From contig CAJURV010000001.1 of NCBI GenBank assembly GCA_910588925.1, forward strand, positions 23,516 to 87,515: 64,000 nucleotides of DNA, written 5' to 3'. How positions within the stretch are numbered: the first letter of the stretch is position 1; the number at the start of each line of letters is the position of its first letter. The translations under genes and the position numbers were made by a program. This document shows, piece by piece, positions 1 to 8,150 of the stretch. Origin of the DNA: an uncultured Rikenellaceae bacterium. GTDB lineage: Bacteria; Bacteroidota; Bacteroidia; Bacteroidales; Rikenellaceae. The notes beneath the pieces were generated by a model that had not been told where the DNA came from, searched no databases, and was given only the letters and a program-made list of their open reading frames with translations.

Positions 1-245
1 CCGTATATGGAAAGTTAACCGACATATAAAGTTGATTCAAAAAGGGGACCGTGTCATACAAAAGAGTTGCAAATACCTACATGTGCCGTTTTCACCCGTA
101 TATGGAAAGTTAACCGACATATAAAGTTGATTCAAAAAGGGGACCGTGTCATACAAAAGAGTTGCAAATACCTACATGTGCCGTTTTCACCCGTATATGG
201 AAAGTTAACCGACATATAAAGTTGATTCAAAAAGGGGACCGTGTC
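1..245. repeat. Tandem array of a 95-bp unit (2.6 copies)
   Basis: Units start at 1, 96 and 191; the first two are identical over 95 bp and the third stops after 55 bp where it meets the end of pdxB. No convincing gene lies in it. The unit carries the AACCGACAT...GTTGATTC...GGGG core of a dispersed element found at five other places in this window. Only the last unit, next to the pdxB stop, has the complete GGGGAC-CGT-GTCCCC hairpin (234-248). The array may continue to the left of the window. Confidence 0.95.
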
Positions 246-250
246 CCCCC

Positions 251-1267
251 CTAGAAAAATTCGCGTCTGTATTCGTACTCGTTACGTAGCTTCTCGAAAT
301 CGTCGGGATGTGTCTTGAGCATGCGGCTGTCGCGTTCTATATCGTAATAATCCGCCATTTTGTCACATATCTCCTGCCACGACAATTCCGTATCGTGATC
401 CACGATCTCTATACCATCGGGCCACCAGTGCGACAACTCCACGAATCCGTATTTTTCTGCGACCGCCCTCACCGCCATGGCCGTTCCCATCGCCTTGCCC
501 TGTAGCGAGTAACCGGCTATGTGGGGAGTGGATATCGCAGCCCGTCGCAACAACCCGCCATCTATACGAGGCTCGCCGTTCCACACGTCTATGACGGCCT
601 GCGATACAGTGCCGCAGTCGAGTGCACGTTTCAAAGCCTCCTCGTCCACCACCTCCCCACGTGACGAGTTGATGAACAAAGCCCCCTTTTTCATCATGCG
701 AAAGAAGCTATCGTCGGCCATTTTCTCCGTCTTATAGGGGCCGTCTGCGGTTAACGGCACATGTAATGTCACCGCGTCCGCCACGCCGAGAGCCTCATTC
801 AAGGCGTAAAACCGTGAGCCGGGCTCTGCGGATGCACGCGGAGGGTCCACAGGCAAGGTCACGAACCCCGCCGCTTCAAGCGTTCTGCACAACGCCCCGC
901 CTACGGACCCTACTCCCACCATCGCCACGCTACTGCCTGGAACAATACCCGTACGTATTAGCGCGGCTGCCACGTACTGAACCACTCCATAGGCATTACA
1001 TCCAGCCGCACGGGCCACCGTTATGCCGTTTTCGGCGCAATAGCCGGTGTCGATATGGTCGAACCCTATAGTGGCTGTGGCTATCATACTCACGCGGCTG
1101 CCATAGAGCAACGAACTGTCGCACCGTGTACGCGTCCTTATAATAAGAGTGTCGGCATCGGCGGCCTCACGAGAGGTTATCGCCGCTCCGGGCATGTACT
1201 CCACAGTGGCGTATGGCTCGAAAACGCCTTTTATGAAAGGTATGTTTTGGTCTATGAGGATCTTCAT
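251..1267 (-). CDS. pdxB: Erythronate-4-phosphate dehydrogenase
   Basis: Oxidises 4-phospho-D-erythronate with NAD in the DXP-dependent route to pyridoxal 5'-phosphate (vitamin B6); cytoplasmic. The 338-residue protein is a D-2-hydroxyacid dehydrogenase: Rossmann GVGSVG near residue 118, the catalytic Arg in NSSRGE (about 203), the Glu of NGEP (about 232) and the His of TPHIAG (about 249). The GCN...VVQYV segment after the first domain is typical of PdxB rather than SerA. The ATG at 1267 is preferred to a GTG one codon earlier. It lies downstream of trxA with a terminator-like hairpin between them, and the stop codon is followed at once by a G-rich hairpin element. It is somewhat shorter than the roughly 380-residue enterobacterial enzyme, as is usual in Bacteroidota. 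Confidence 0.9.
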   Translation of the reverse strand: MKILIDQNIPFIKGVFEPYATVEYMPGAAITSREAADADTLIIRTRTRCDSSLLYGSRVSMIATATIGFDHIDTGYCAENGITVARAAGCNAYGVVQYVAAALIRTGIVPGSSVAMVGVGSVGGALCRTLEAAGFVTLPVDPPRASAEPGSRFYALNEALGVADAVTLHVPLTADGPYKTEKMADDSFFRMMKKGALFINSSRGEVVDEEALKRALDCGTVSQAVIDVWNGEPRIDGGLLRRAAISTPHIAGYSLQGKAMGTAMAVRAVAEKYGFVELSHWWPDGIEIVDHDTELSWQEICDKMADYYDIERDSRMLKTHPDDFEKLRNEYEYRREFF

Positions 1268-1293
1268 CACAACGCATCGTACGTTTATAAGAA

Positions 1294-1332
1294 AATGGTT
1301 CGAATGCCTCGGAACAAGGCATCCAAACCATT
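1294..1332 (-). terminator. Terminator-like hairpin after trxA
   Basis: On the minus strand a nested stem (AATGGTT...AACCATT outside, ATGCCT...AGGCAT inside) is followed by TTCTTA. It lies between the trxA stop and the pdxB start, so it may reduce read-through into pdxB. Confidence 0.5.
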
Positions 1333-1354
1333 CGGAAACAATCGACGCTACTAA

Positions 1355-1669
1355 TTAAAGCAACGCTTTCACCTTTGCCGCCAAAGCCTCTTTAGTGGTG
1401 GCGCCGACCTGTTTGTCGACTACCTGACCGCCCTTGAAAAAGAGGATAGTGGGGATATTGCGTACACGGAACTCGGCAGACACCTCGTCGTTGTTATCAA
1501 CGTCGCATTTGCCTATGACCACCTGTCCGTCGAACTCCTGCGCCAACTCGTCTATGATGGGAGACACCATCCGGCAGGGACCGCACCATTCGGCCCAGAA
1601 GTCGATTACCAAAGGTTTTCCCGATTCGATAAGCTCTTTGTAGTTCTGAGAAGTAATTTCCAATGCCAT
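1355..1669 (-). CDS. trxA: Thioredoxin
   Basis: Small cytoplasmic disulfide reductase of 104 residues, the usual length. The active site WCGPC lies at residues 28-32, preceded by the DFWAEW strand; the cis-proline loop is NIPTI. The first ATG at 1669 gives MALEIT; a TTG two codons upstream would also be open but is less likely. A TATCTTTA box about 48 nt upstream may be its promoter. It is followed by a hairpin and pdxB on the same strand. Identification is secure; which thioredoxin paralogue it is cannot be told from one window. Confidence 0.95.
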   Translation of the reverse strand: MALEITSQNYKELIESGKPLVIDFWAEWCGPCRMVSPIIDELAQEFDGQVVIGKCDVDNNDEVSAEFRVRNIPTILFFKGGQVVDKQVGATTKEALAAKVKALL

Positions 1670-1716
1670 AATCAAATAATATTTTAATTTTTATACATTT
1701 CGTGTCATTAGCGATG

Positions 1717-1724
1717 TAAAGATA
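1717..1724 (-). promoter_or_regulatory. Possible -7 box for trxA
   Basis: TATCTTTA on the minus strand, one base from the Bacteroidota TAnnTTTG consensus, 48 nt before the ATG. No well-spaced -33 TTTG is seen. Confidence 0.3.
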
Positions 1725-1850
1725 CGCAATTAAAGACGAAAATAAAACAAATTACAACGCAATTTACGTCTATCCGTAAAAAGATATTACATATCAATGC
1801 TTTGCGAAAACATATCTAAATATATTTATCAAAAGCCGTGCCAACCCGGA

Positions 1851-2456
1851 TCATTTGTCGATCTTGTCATACCTCCCCGCAAAGAGTCGCCTCCCTTGCT
1901 CTGTATAATACTTTACGAAGCCGCTTTTATTCGAAGTATAGGCATCCCTGTCATGTTCGTACCGCTTCTGCAGGTCGAGTTTAAGACGCTCGTATTCTTT
2001 GGCTACGGCAGCATTATTAAGAAGATAGTCTCTGAAATAGAGTTCATCGTTATCTCCTATGTATCTCAGATGCAGGTGAAATACCCGTTCGGCGAAACCC
2101 TGTAACGTATAGCCCTTGTTGAAATCTATACGATCGACGCTTTGAGCCATGCAAATATATCCGCACCCCTCGATAGCGTCTTTAAAATCCGATAGTCGTT
2201 TGTTTTCAGGGCACTCTAAGAGTATGTCTACCGTAGGTTTCGCCCGGATGGCTCCTATGGCGGTACTGCCTATATGGCTGATACGTCGGATATACGGAAG
2301 CTCCTTTTGCAACAGCTCCGCCTCCTCCTTATACCACTCAGCCCAACAGTCCATGTGGGGTACGAGAACGACAGGGAATAACTGCCACAGCTCCTCCAAA
2401 GACAGGTCGCATAATCCTCGACCCGCGCTATCCACGCTCCCCTTATCGCAAATCAT
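1851..2456 (-). CDS. GrpB/UPF0157 nucleotidyltransferase-fold protein
   Basis: A 201-residue protein of the GrpB (UPF0157) family, which has a nucleotidyltransferase fold; the physiological substrate of the family is unknown. The sequence shows the family signature HIGSTAIG (61-68) followed by KPTVDILL (73-80), the likely GST and Asp of the active site, and a C-terminal YERLKLDL...Y region. The N-terminal 20 residues are not part of the family. The ATG overlaps the last 14 bp of dnaE, so the two genes are probably co-transcribed and translationally coupled; a functional link with the polymerase is not implied. Confidence 0.8.
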   Translation of the reverse strand: MICDKGSVDSAGRGLCDLSLEELWQLFPVVLVPHMDCWAEWYKEEAELLQKELPYIRRISHIGSTAIGAIRAKPTVDILLECPENKRLSDFKDAIEGCGYICMAQSVDRIDFNKGYTLQGFAERVFHLHLRYIGDNDELYFRDYLLNNAAVAKEYERLKLDLQKRYEHDRDAYTSNKSGFVKYYTEQGRRLFAGRYDKIDK

Positions 2457-5400
2457 ACCTTATGCCGCGTTTGTCGAAATAGTCGGCTACAGCGGTGGTT
2501 ACATCCACTTTTATGTTTCGCGAAACCATCGGCAACACCACACCGGCAGAGGGATCGAATATCTTTATCCGGAGATTTGCATTACCGGTGTTTTCGGCGA
2601 ACAGGTTTTTGATCTCGCCGATAGTCTCGGGGGTCACCTCCGATATATCCATATTTACTATCAGCTCTTTGATCAGTTTTTCATGAGCTTCGCGCAGCGT
2701 TATCACCGACGTTATCTTGGGCGTAAACTCGGCTCCGTCGTAACGCTGTATGAACTTGCCGCGTATCATGAGCTGGTAATCCTTGAACATAAAGGGACGG
2801 AAAGCCTCGTAGTCGCCCCTGAACAGAACGAACTCGTAGGAGCCGCCGAAATCCTCCACGGTGAAACGTCCGTAAGGGTCTCCTTTTTTTGTGGTAGCAT
2901 GGGTGACGTCGGTAACCATACCGGCCACTACGAACTCGCGACCTCTCATCGACTCGGTATCGGACAGTTTATCCATAGTGTTGGTACACAGCTTTTCTAT
3001 CAACACCTTATGATTGTCGAGCGGATGTGCCGACAGATATATGCCTACCAACTCGCGCTCCTTGGTGAGGGTCTGCAACTGTCCCCACTCATCGCCGGCG
3101 GGCAACTGCGGCTTCTGTATCTCCACCGCCTCCATTATGTCGCCGAAGAGCGAACCTCCCGACTGCGACTTGCCTGCCTGATAGGTGCTGCCGTAACGCA
3201 ACAGCATCTCTATATAGGTGCCCTTGGCCGGGTCTGTGCTGAAGAAGCGGCTACGGTGGAAGTCGGTAAGCGAATCGAACGCCCCGGCCATAGCCAAAGA
3301 CTCGAATGTCTTGCGGTTCATGGCCGTAAGGTTGACACGCTCCACGAAGTCGAACATATCCTTGTACGGCCCTCTCTCCTTACGCTCCTCTATTATATTG
3401 AGCACGGCCGCCTCACCTACACCTTTTATGGCAGCCAACCCGAAACGTATGTTACCCTCGTTGTCGACCGAGAAGCGCGACATACTTCGATTGACGTCCG
3501 GCCCCTTTACCGGCGCGCCTATACGCCGGCATTCGTCCATAAAGAAGCTGATCTTCTTGATGTCGGAGAGGTTGCGGCTCAACAGGGCGGCCATAAATTC
3601 GGCAGGGTAGTGGGCCTTGAGATATGCCGTCTGGTAAGAGACGTATGCGTAACACGTGGCGTGCGATTTATTGAACGCATACGAAGCGAACGCCTCCCAG
3701 TCGGTCCATATCTTCTCGCATACTTTGGGATCGTGGCCGCGTTCCGTGGCACCGCCTATGAAGTCGCCCTTCATCTTGTCGAGCACGGCGCGTTGCTTTT
3801 TACCCATAGCCTTACGCAAGGTGTCGGCCTGACCTTTGGTGAAACCTGCCAGCTTTTGCGACAGAAGCATCACCTGTTCCTGATAGACGGTGACGCCGTA
3901 GGTGTCGTGCAGATACTCCTCCATGTCGGCAAGGTCGTAGCTTATAGGCTCGCGGCCGTGCTTGCGGGCGATGAAGTTGGGTATGTATTCCAAAGGCCCC
4001 GGACGATAGAGGGCGTTCATGGCTATGAGGTCCTCGAAACGGTTGGGCTGCAACTCGCGCAGATATTTCTTCATGCCCGGGGACTCGAACTGGAACAAGC
4101 CCGTGGTGTCGCCGCGGCTGTAGAGTGCGAATGTCTCGGCATCGTCCAACGGAACCTTGTCTATGTCGACCTTTATTCCTCGCGCGAGCTCTATGTTATC
4201 TATGGCATCCTTTATGATAGACAGGGTCTTGAGACCGAGGAAGTCCATCTTTAGCAGCCCCACGTCCTCTACGAAATGGCCGTCGTATTGCACAACGAAC
4301 AGGGCCGCATCCTTGTTGGTGGATATGGGTATGTAGTTCTCCAAATCGTCTTTGGCGATGATGATGCCGCAGGCATGCACGCCAGTCTGACGTACAGCCC
4401 CCTCCAGCTTCTCTGCCAGATGAAGGGTATTGCGCACCAGTGTGTTGGAACTGTCTCTCTCGGCATTAAGCTCCGGCACCTCTTTGAATGCGTCCTTGAA
4501 CTTGATGCCGGGACGCTCGGGCACCATCTTGGCAAGACGGTCGGCATCGGGCAGGGGGAGCTTCTGAACGCGGGCAACGTCCCGTATGGCCATTTTGGCG
4601 GCCATAGTACCGAACGTGATGATGTGAGCCACGCGCTTGGCCCCGTACTTGCCCACGACGTATTTCATCACATCTTCGCGGCCGTCCTCGTCGAAATCTA
4701 TGTCGACATCGGGCATGGAGATACGTTCAGGATTGAGGAAACGCTCAAAAAGAAGATCGTATTTGATAGGGTCTATATTGGTGATGGTAAGGCAGTAGGC
4801 CACCGCCGATCCGGCAGCGGAACCACGGCCCGGACCCACCGCCACACCCATATCGCGGGCAGCACGTATGAAGTCCCACACAATGAGAAAATAGCCGGGA
4901 AAACCCATTCTCTCTATGGTTGACAGCTCGAATTCGAGCCTCTCCACCGTCGATTCCGGAAGATTGTCGCCCCACCGTTTTCGCGCCCCCTCATAGGCCA
5001 GATGGTATAGATAGATGAACTGTTTGGCCGTGGTGAGCTTGACTTGGGCGTCGAATGCCGGATCTACGTAATCGGCCTGCGACACGACATCCACCTCTTC
5101 TATCGACCCGCAGGCGTCTATCGCCCCGTTTATGCGCTCCAAGCACGCACCGAGACGCTCTTTCTCCTCCTCGTCCTTAACTGCGGAGACGGTGTTGGCG
5201 AAACTGTTCTTATATACGGTTTTCAGTTGCTCCGTATCTATCACGAAATCTTCCGGCAACGGGAAATTGGGCATGAAAGCCTTATGAGACAGGCTGTAGG
5301 TCTCCACCTTGTCGGCTATCTCTACGGTAGTGGCCAAAGCCTCCGGATTGTCGGGGAAAAGAGCCGCCATCTCGTCGTAGCTCTTGAGATACTCCTGACG

Positions 5401-6144
5401 GGTATATCGCATACGGTTGGGGTCGTCGAGATCGGCGCCGGTGTTGAGGCATATAAGGTGGTCGTGAGCCTCCGCATCCTCCGCACGTACGAAATGGACG
5501 TCGTTGGAGGCTATATACTTGACATCGTATTCGGCAGCCAACCTCAGAAGCTCCCGGTTGACTATCTTCTGATTCTCATATACATTTTCGTCTATACGCG
5601 GATTACCCGAGGGGTGCAACTGCAGCTCCAGATAGAAGTCGTCTCCGTATATGCTCTTGAAGTGCTTCACATGTTCTTCGGCCTCTTTTATGTCGCCTTT
5701 CATTATGGCCTGAGGTATATGACCGCCCAGACATGCCGAGCAACATATAAGCCCCTCGTTGTATTTCTCCAGCAATTCGAAGTCGACGCGCGGTTTGCCG
5801 TAGAAACCTTCCGTATAGGCGTATGAGGCCAAACGCGCAAGATTATGGTAACCGGCGAGGTTCTTGGCGAGCAATATGAGATGGTAGCCGGAAAGATTCT
5901 CGCGCCCGCTATGGTCGTGACGGCTGTTGCGTGCCACATACACCTCCGAACCGAGTATGGGTTTTATGCCCTCTTTGTTCGCCACCTCGTGAAACAGCTT
6001 CACTCCGAACATATTGCCGTGGTCGGTAATGGCGAGTGCCGGTTGTCCCAACTCCTTGGCGCGACCTATTATATCCTTTATGTCGGAAGCGCCGTCGAGG
6101 ATGGAGTATTGGGTATGTACGTGTAGGTGAACGAACTGCGACAT
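2443..6144 (-). CDS. dnaE: DNA polymerase III alpha subunit
   Basis: Replicative DNA polymerase catalytic subunit, 1233 residues, DnaE type. Domains in order: N-terminal PHP domain opening with HLHVHTQYS; polymerase core with the two catalytic aspartates in PDVDIDF (around residue 480) and the third in KMDFLGL (around 633); helix-hairpin-helix region with AIKGVGEAA (around 900); and a C-terminal OB fold around 1060-1110 (VAGMVTDV...GRFTVEDF). The PHP histidines of the first motif are present. The start is the only ATG in a suitable place, with a -7 box about 130 bp upstream. It is transcribed ahead of the GrpB-like gene, whose start overlaps its end. Confidence 0.97.
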   Translation of the reverse strand: MSQFVHLHVHTQYSILDGASDIKDIIGRAKELGQPALAITDHGNMFGVKLFHEVANKEGIKPILGSEVYVARNSRHDHSGRENLSGYHLILLAKNLAGYHNLARLASYAYTEGFYGKPRVDFELLEKYNEGLICCSACLGGHIPQAIMKGDIKEAEEHVKHFKSIYGDDFYLELQLHPSGNPRIDENVYENQKIVNRELLRLAAEYDVKYIASNDVHFVRAEDAEAHDHLICLNTGADLDDPNRMRYTRQEYLKSYDEMAALFPDNPEALATTVEIADKVETYSLSHKAFMPNFPLPEDFVIDTEQLKTVYKNSFANTVSAVKDEEEKERLGACLERINGAIDACGSIEEVDVVSQADYVDPAFDAQVKLTTAKQFIYLYHLAYEGARKRWGDNLPESTVERLEFELSTIERMGFPGYFLIVWDFIRAARDMGVAVGPGRGSAAGSAVAYCLTITNIDPIKYDLLFERFLNPERISMPDVDIDFDEDGREDVMKYVVGKYGAKRVAHIITFGTMAAKMAIRDVARVQKLPLPDADRLAKMVPERPGIKFKDAFKEVPELNAERDSSNTLVRNTLHLAEKLEGAVRQTGVHACGIIIAKDDLENYIPISTNKDAALFVVQYDGHFVEDVGLLKMDFLGLKTLSIIKDAIDNIELARGIKVDIDKVPLDDAETFALYSRGDTTGLFQFESPGMKKYLRELQPNRFEDLIAMNALYRPGPLEYIPNFIARKHGREPISYDLADMEEYLHDTYGVTVYQEQVMLLSQKLAGFTKGQADTLRKAMGKKQRAVLDKMKGDFIGGATERGHDPKVCEKIWTDWEAFASYAFNKSHATCYAYVSYQTAYLKAHYPAEFMAALLSRNLSDIKKISFFMDECRRIGAPVKGPDVNRSMSRFSVDNEGNIRFGLAAIKGVGEAAVLNIIEERKERGPYKDMFDFVERVNLTAMNRKTFESLAMAGAFDSLTDFHRSRFFSTDPAKGTYIEMLLRYGSTYQAGKSQSGGSLFGDIMEAVEIQKPQLPAGDEWGQLQTLTKERELVGIYLSAHPLDNHKVLIEKLCTNTMDKLSDTESMRGREFVVAGMVTDVTHATTKKGDPYGRFTVEDFGGSYEFVLFRGDYEAFRPFMFKDYQLMIRGKFIQRYDGAEFTPKITSVITLREAHEKLIKELIVNMDISEVTPETIGEIKNLFAENTGNANLRIKIFDPSAGVVLPMVSRNIKVDVTTAVADYFDKRGIRYDLR

Positions 6145-6276
6145 TTTGGTATCAAATTTGCTATAACCGAATTAAATAGACGACCCGTAAAGAGAGGTCT
6201 CCGAAACGGCTCGATTATTTTGAGCCTGCGGCAGTGACAAAACCGTTTGACATTGCCCAAGCGAAGTTTACCTATG

Positions 6277-6284
6277 CAAAGATA
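6277..6284 (-). promoter_or_regulatory. Putative dnaE promoter (-7 box)
   Basis: TATCTTTG on the minus strand matches the TAnnTTTG consensus of the Bacteroidota primary sigma factor. The box lies within a short palindrome (CCTAT..ATAGG). The -33 element is not clear. Confidence 0.45.
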
Positions 6285-6340
6285 GGTATTATTCGCAACT
6301 TTAAAAACAATTTTACATTCACCTTCAAATTCATGAGGTT

Positions 6341-6586
6341 ATGGCATCTTCAGACAGTAAACTGGTAGTAATCAGACGTTTTAACAGATCGGGCGAGGCC
6401 CACGTAGTAAAATCGCTGCTCGACTCTTTCGGGCTTGAAACGGAGCTGCGAGGAGAGGAGTCGGCTACGTTGTTTCCTGACAATCCTATCTCCGATTTCG
6501 GCATAGAGCTGATAGCCCGGGCCGAGGATGCGGCTAAGATAGACGCTTTGTTGGCGGCTAAGTTCGACAAGAACGATGTGGGATAA
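6341..6586 (+). CDS. DUF2007-domain protein
   Basis: An 81-residue soluble protein that matches the pattern of the DUF2007 (putative signal-transducing) family: a short ferredoxin-like fold in which an N-terminal F...GEAHVVKSLLDSFG helix is followed by a strand with the gap PDNPISDFGIELIA. The family's function is unknown. It is divergent from dnaE. Its TAA stop shares a base with the ATG of the next gene (TAATG), suggesting translational coupling to the secreted amidohydrolase, although no functional link is known. Confidence 0.7.
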   Translation: MASSDSKLVVIRRFNRSGEAHVVKSLLDSFGLETELRGEESATLFPDNPISDFGIELIARAEDAAKIDALLAAKFDKNDVG

Positions 6587-7674
6587 TGGACGATAGGGTT
6601 ATGACTGCTAAAAATATTTTTATAAGTGCCGCTGCGGCATGCGGCGGCACGTTTCAGGCCGTAGCCTGCACCGGCATATCTCTCACGGCCCGCGACGGAA
6701 GCTACGTACAGGCCCGTACCATAGAGTGGTCGCGCGGCGTGTTGCAGAGCGAGTACGTGGTGATACCGCGCGGTAAAGAGATGGTTTCATATACGCCGAG
6801 CGGCCCCAACGGGTTTAAATATACCGTGAAATACGGGGTCGTAGGATTGTCGGTAGTGATGAAAGAGTTTATAGCCGAAGGTGTCAACGAAGCAGGGTTG
6901 TCGGCCGGACTGTTTTTCTTCCCGCGATACGGCAGCTATCAGGAGTACGATCCGGCGAAAAACGACACTACTATGATCGATATGCAACTGGCGCAATGGA
7001 TATTGTCGAGCTTCTCATCCATAGACGAGGTGAAAGAGGCCATATCGTCGGTGCGTATAGTAGGCACGGCTGAAGATGCTGCCGTACACTGGCGCATAGG
7101 CGAGAAGTCGGGCAGACAGGCTGTGCTGGAGATAGTCGACGGCGTTCCCCGCTTCTATGAAAACAAGGTAGGGGTTATAACCAACGCACCCGGCTTCGAG
7201 TGGCATCTGACCAATCTCGACAACTATGTAAACCTATTCCCGGGCGACGCACCGTCTCGTAAACTGGGCGAAGTGGAGCTATACCCCACAGGCGGCAACT
7301 CCGGATTCCTCGGCATTCCGGGCGACGACACACCGCCGTCGCGGTTCGTACGGGCTGCATTCTATCGCGCCACATCTCCGCAGATGGCTACGGCGTTCGA
7401 TACGGTACTGCAATGCTTTCACTTGCTCAACAACTTCGATGTGCCAATAGGCATAGAACATCCCTATGGCGAGGCTCCCGACATTCCCAGCGCCACGCAG
7501 TGGACATCGGCAATAGATCTTACCAACTTGAGAGTATATTACAAAACGGCATACAACAACACGATACGTTGCATCGACCTTAAAAACATCGACTTTTCAC
7601 GTGTGGAATACGGCTCTTATCCGCTCGACAAGGTGCGCGAACAACCTATAGAGATGATAAGGGTGGGAAGTTGA
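6586..7674 (+). CDS. Choloylglycine hydrolase-family (Ntn) amidohydrolase, exported
   Basis: An N-terminal-nucleophile hydrolase of the family that includes bile salt hydrolases and penicillin V acylases; it should cleave a linear amide bond. A hydrophobic leader ends in QAVA and the next residue, Cys28, is the expected nucleophile, exposed by signal-peptide cleavage. Other family residues are visible: Arg44 (nucleophile +16), Glu47 where classical bile salt hydrolases have Asp, Asn101 in NEAGL, Asn200 in TNAP, and Arg253/256 in PSRFVR. The Glu instead of Asp and the export signal make a strict bile-salt specificity uncertain. The ATG at 6586 overlaps the previous stop; an internal ATG at 6601 would give a cleaner signal peptide. 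Confidence 0.85.
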   Translation: MDDRVMTAKNIFISAAAACGGTFQAVACTGISLTARDGSYVQARTIEWSRGVLQSEYVVIPRGKEMVSYTPSGPNGFKYTVKYGVVGLSVVMKEFIAEGVNEAGLSAGLFFFPRYGSYQEYDPAKNDTTMIDMQLAQWILSSFSSIDEVKEAISSVRIVGTAEDAAVHWRIGEKSGRQAVLEIVDGVPRFYENKVGVITNAPGFEWHLTNLDNYVNLFPGDAPSRKLGEVELYPTGGNSGFLGIPGDDTPPSRFVRAAFYRATSPQMATAFDTVLQCFHLLNNFDVPIGIEHPYGEAPDIPSATQWTSAIDLTNLRVYYKTAYNNTIRCIDLKNIDFSRVEYGSYPLDKVREQPIEMIRVGS

Positions 7675-7834
7675 CACAATATCTATATCTATAATAGCCT
7701 GGCCATTTTATCGGGTGACACTAAACACCTTCCGTTTAGATGGCCGCGCCTCGCAGTGGCAGAATTTACACACCGGAGGCCCGCGTTTCGTATCGCTACG
7801 ATTCCATAAGAATTACATGTTTATCCCGCATTCG

Positions 7835-7925
7835 CATTATCTCTTCATATCATTAAACAACTGACTCTGGCGATAACTTGCCATGTACAGGAGGGGGCTT
7901 GGCCCCTCTTGCGTTTTGGGTAGTG
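7835..7925 (-). repeat. Dispersed GGGG-hairpin element, copy B
   Basis: Read on the minus strand: hairpin GGGGC-CAA-GCCCC, then a TACATG word, GTTAT and CCAGAGTCAG. The last two also occur, at the same distance, in the copy behind buk (12797-12885). The hairpin is preceded by TACCCAAAACG, as in the copy near 43150. Confidence 0.7.
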
Positions 7926-8101
7926 CCTTGCATCGCGTCACAATGGCCGCGCCCGCGCAGGGTAGTGCATAAGTGCGAAGCTATGAGGTGAAATAAACGC
8001 CCGCGCTTTACCGCATACTGATCCGAAGTATATTTATGACAATTTAATTCCGCCACAGGTTTTCCACACTATTTTTTGCATCCATATCGAAATATTTTGT
8101 T

Positions 8102-8109
8102 TAACTTTG
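8102..8109 (+). promoter_or_regulatory. Putative pta-ackA promoter (-7 box)
   Basis: TAACTTTG, 41 nt before the pta ATG, matches TAnnTTTG. A TTTG at 8075-8078 is 23 bp upstream, a little farther than ideal. Confidence 0.55.
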
Positions 8110-8150
8110 CATTGCGTTTCGCAAAACCGACAATCAAACATAATCAAGAT

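Larger units (their letters stand above)
7675..8150. other. Intergenic region before pta
   Basis: A 476-bp spacer without a convincing gene. It holds a nested stem at 7701-7745 (GGCCAT and CTAAAC paired with GTTTAG and ATGGCC), a dispersed-element copy in minus orientation around 7835-7925 with the GGGGC-TTG-GCCCC hairpin at 7894-7906, two similar ATGGCCGCGCC stretches (about 7740 and 7943), and the pta promoter at its right end. Confidence 0.7.

Noticed and set aside
1..245. CRISPR array
   Set aside because: The 95-bp units are directly adjacent and identical throughout; there are no short repeats with variable spacers.
2149..4254. A 701-residue plus-strand open frame
   Set aside because: It is antisense to dnaE, lacks any family motif and consists of the complementary reading of conserved dnaE codons.
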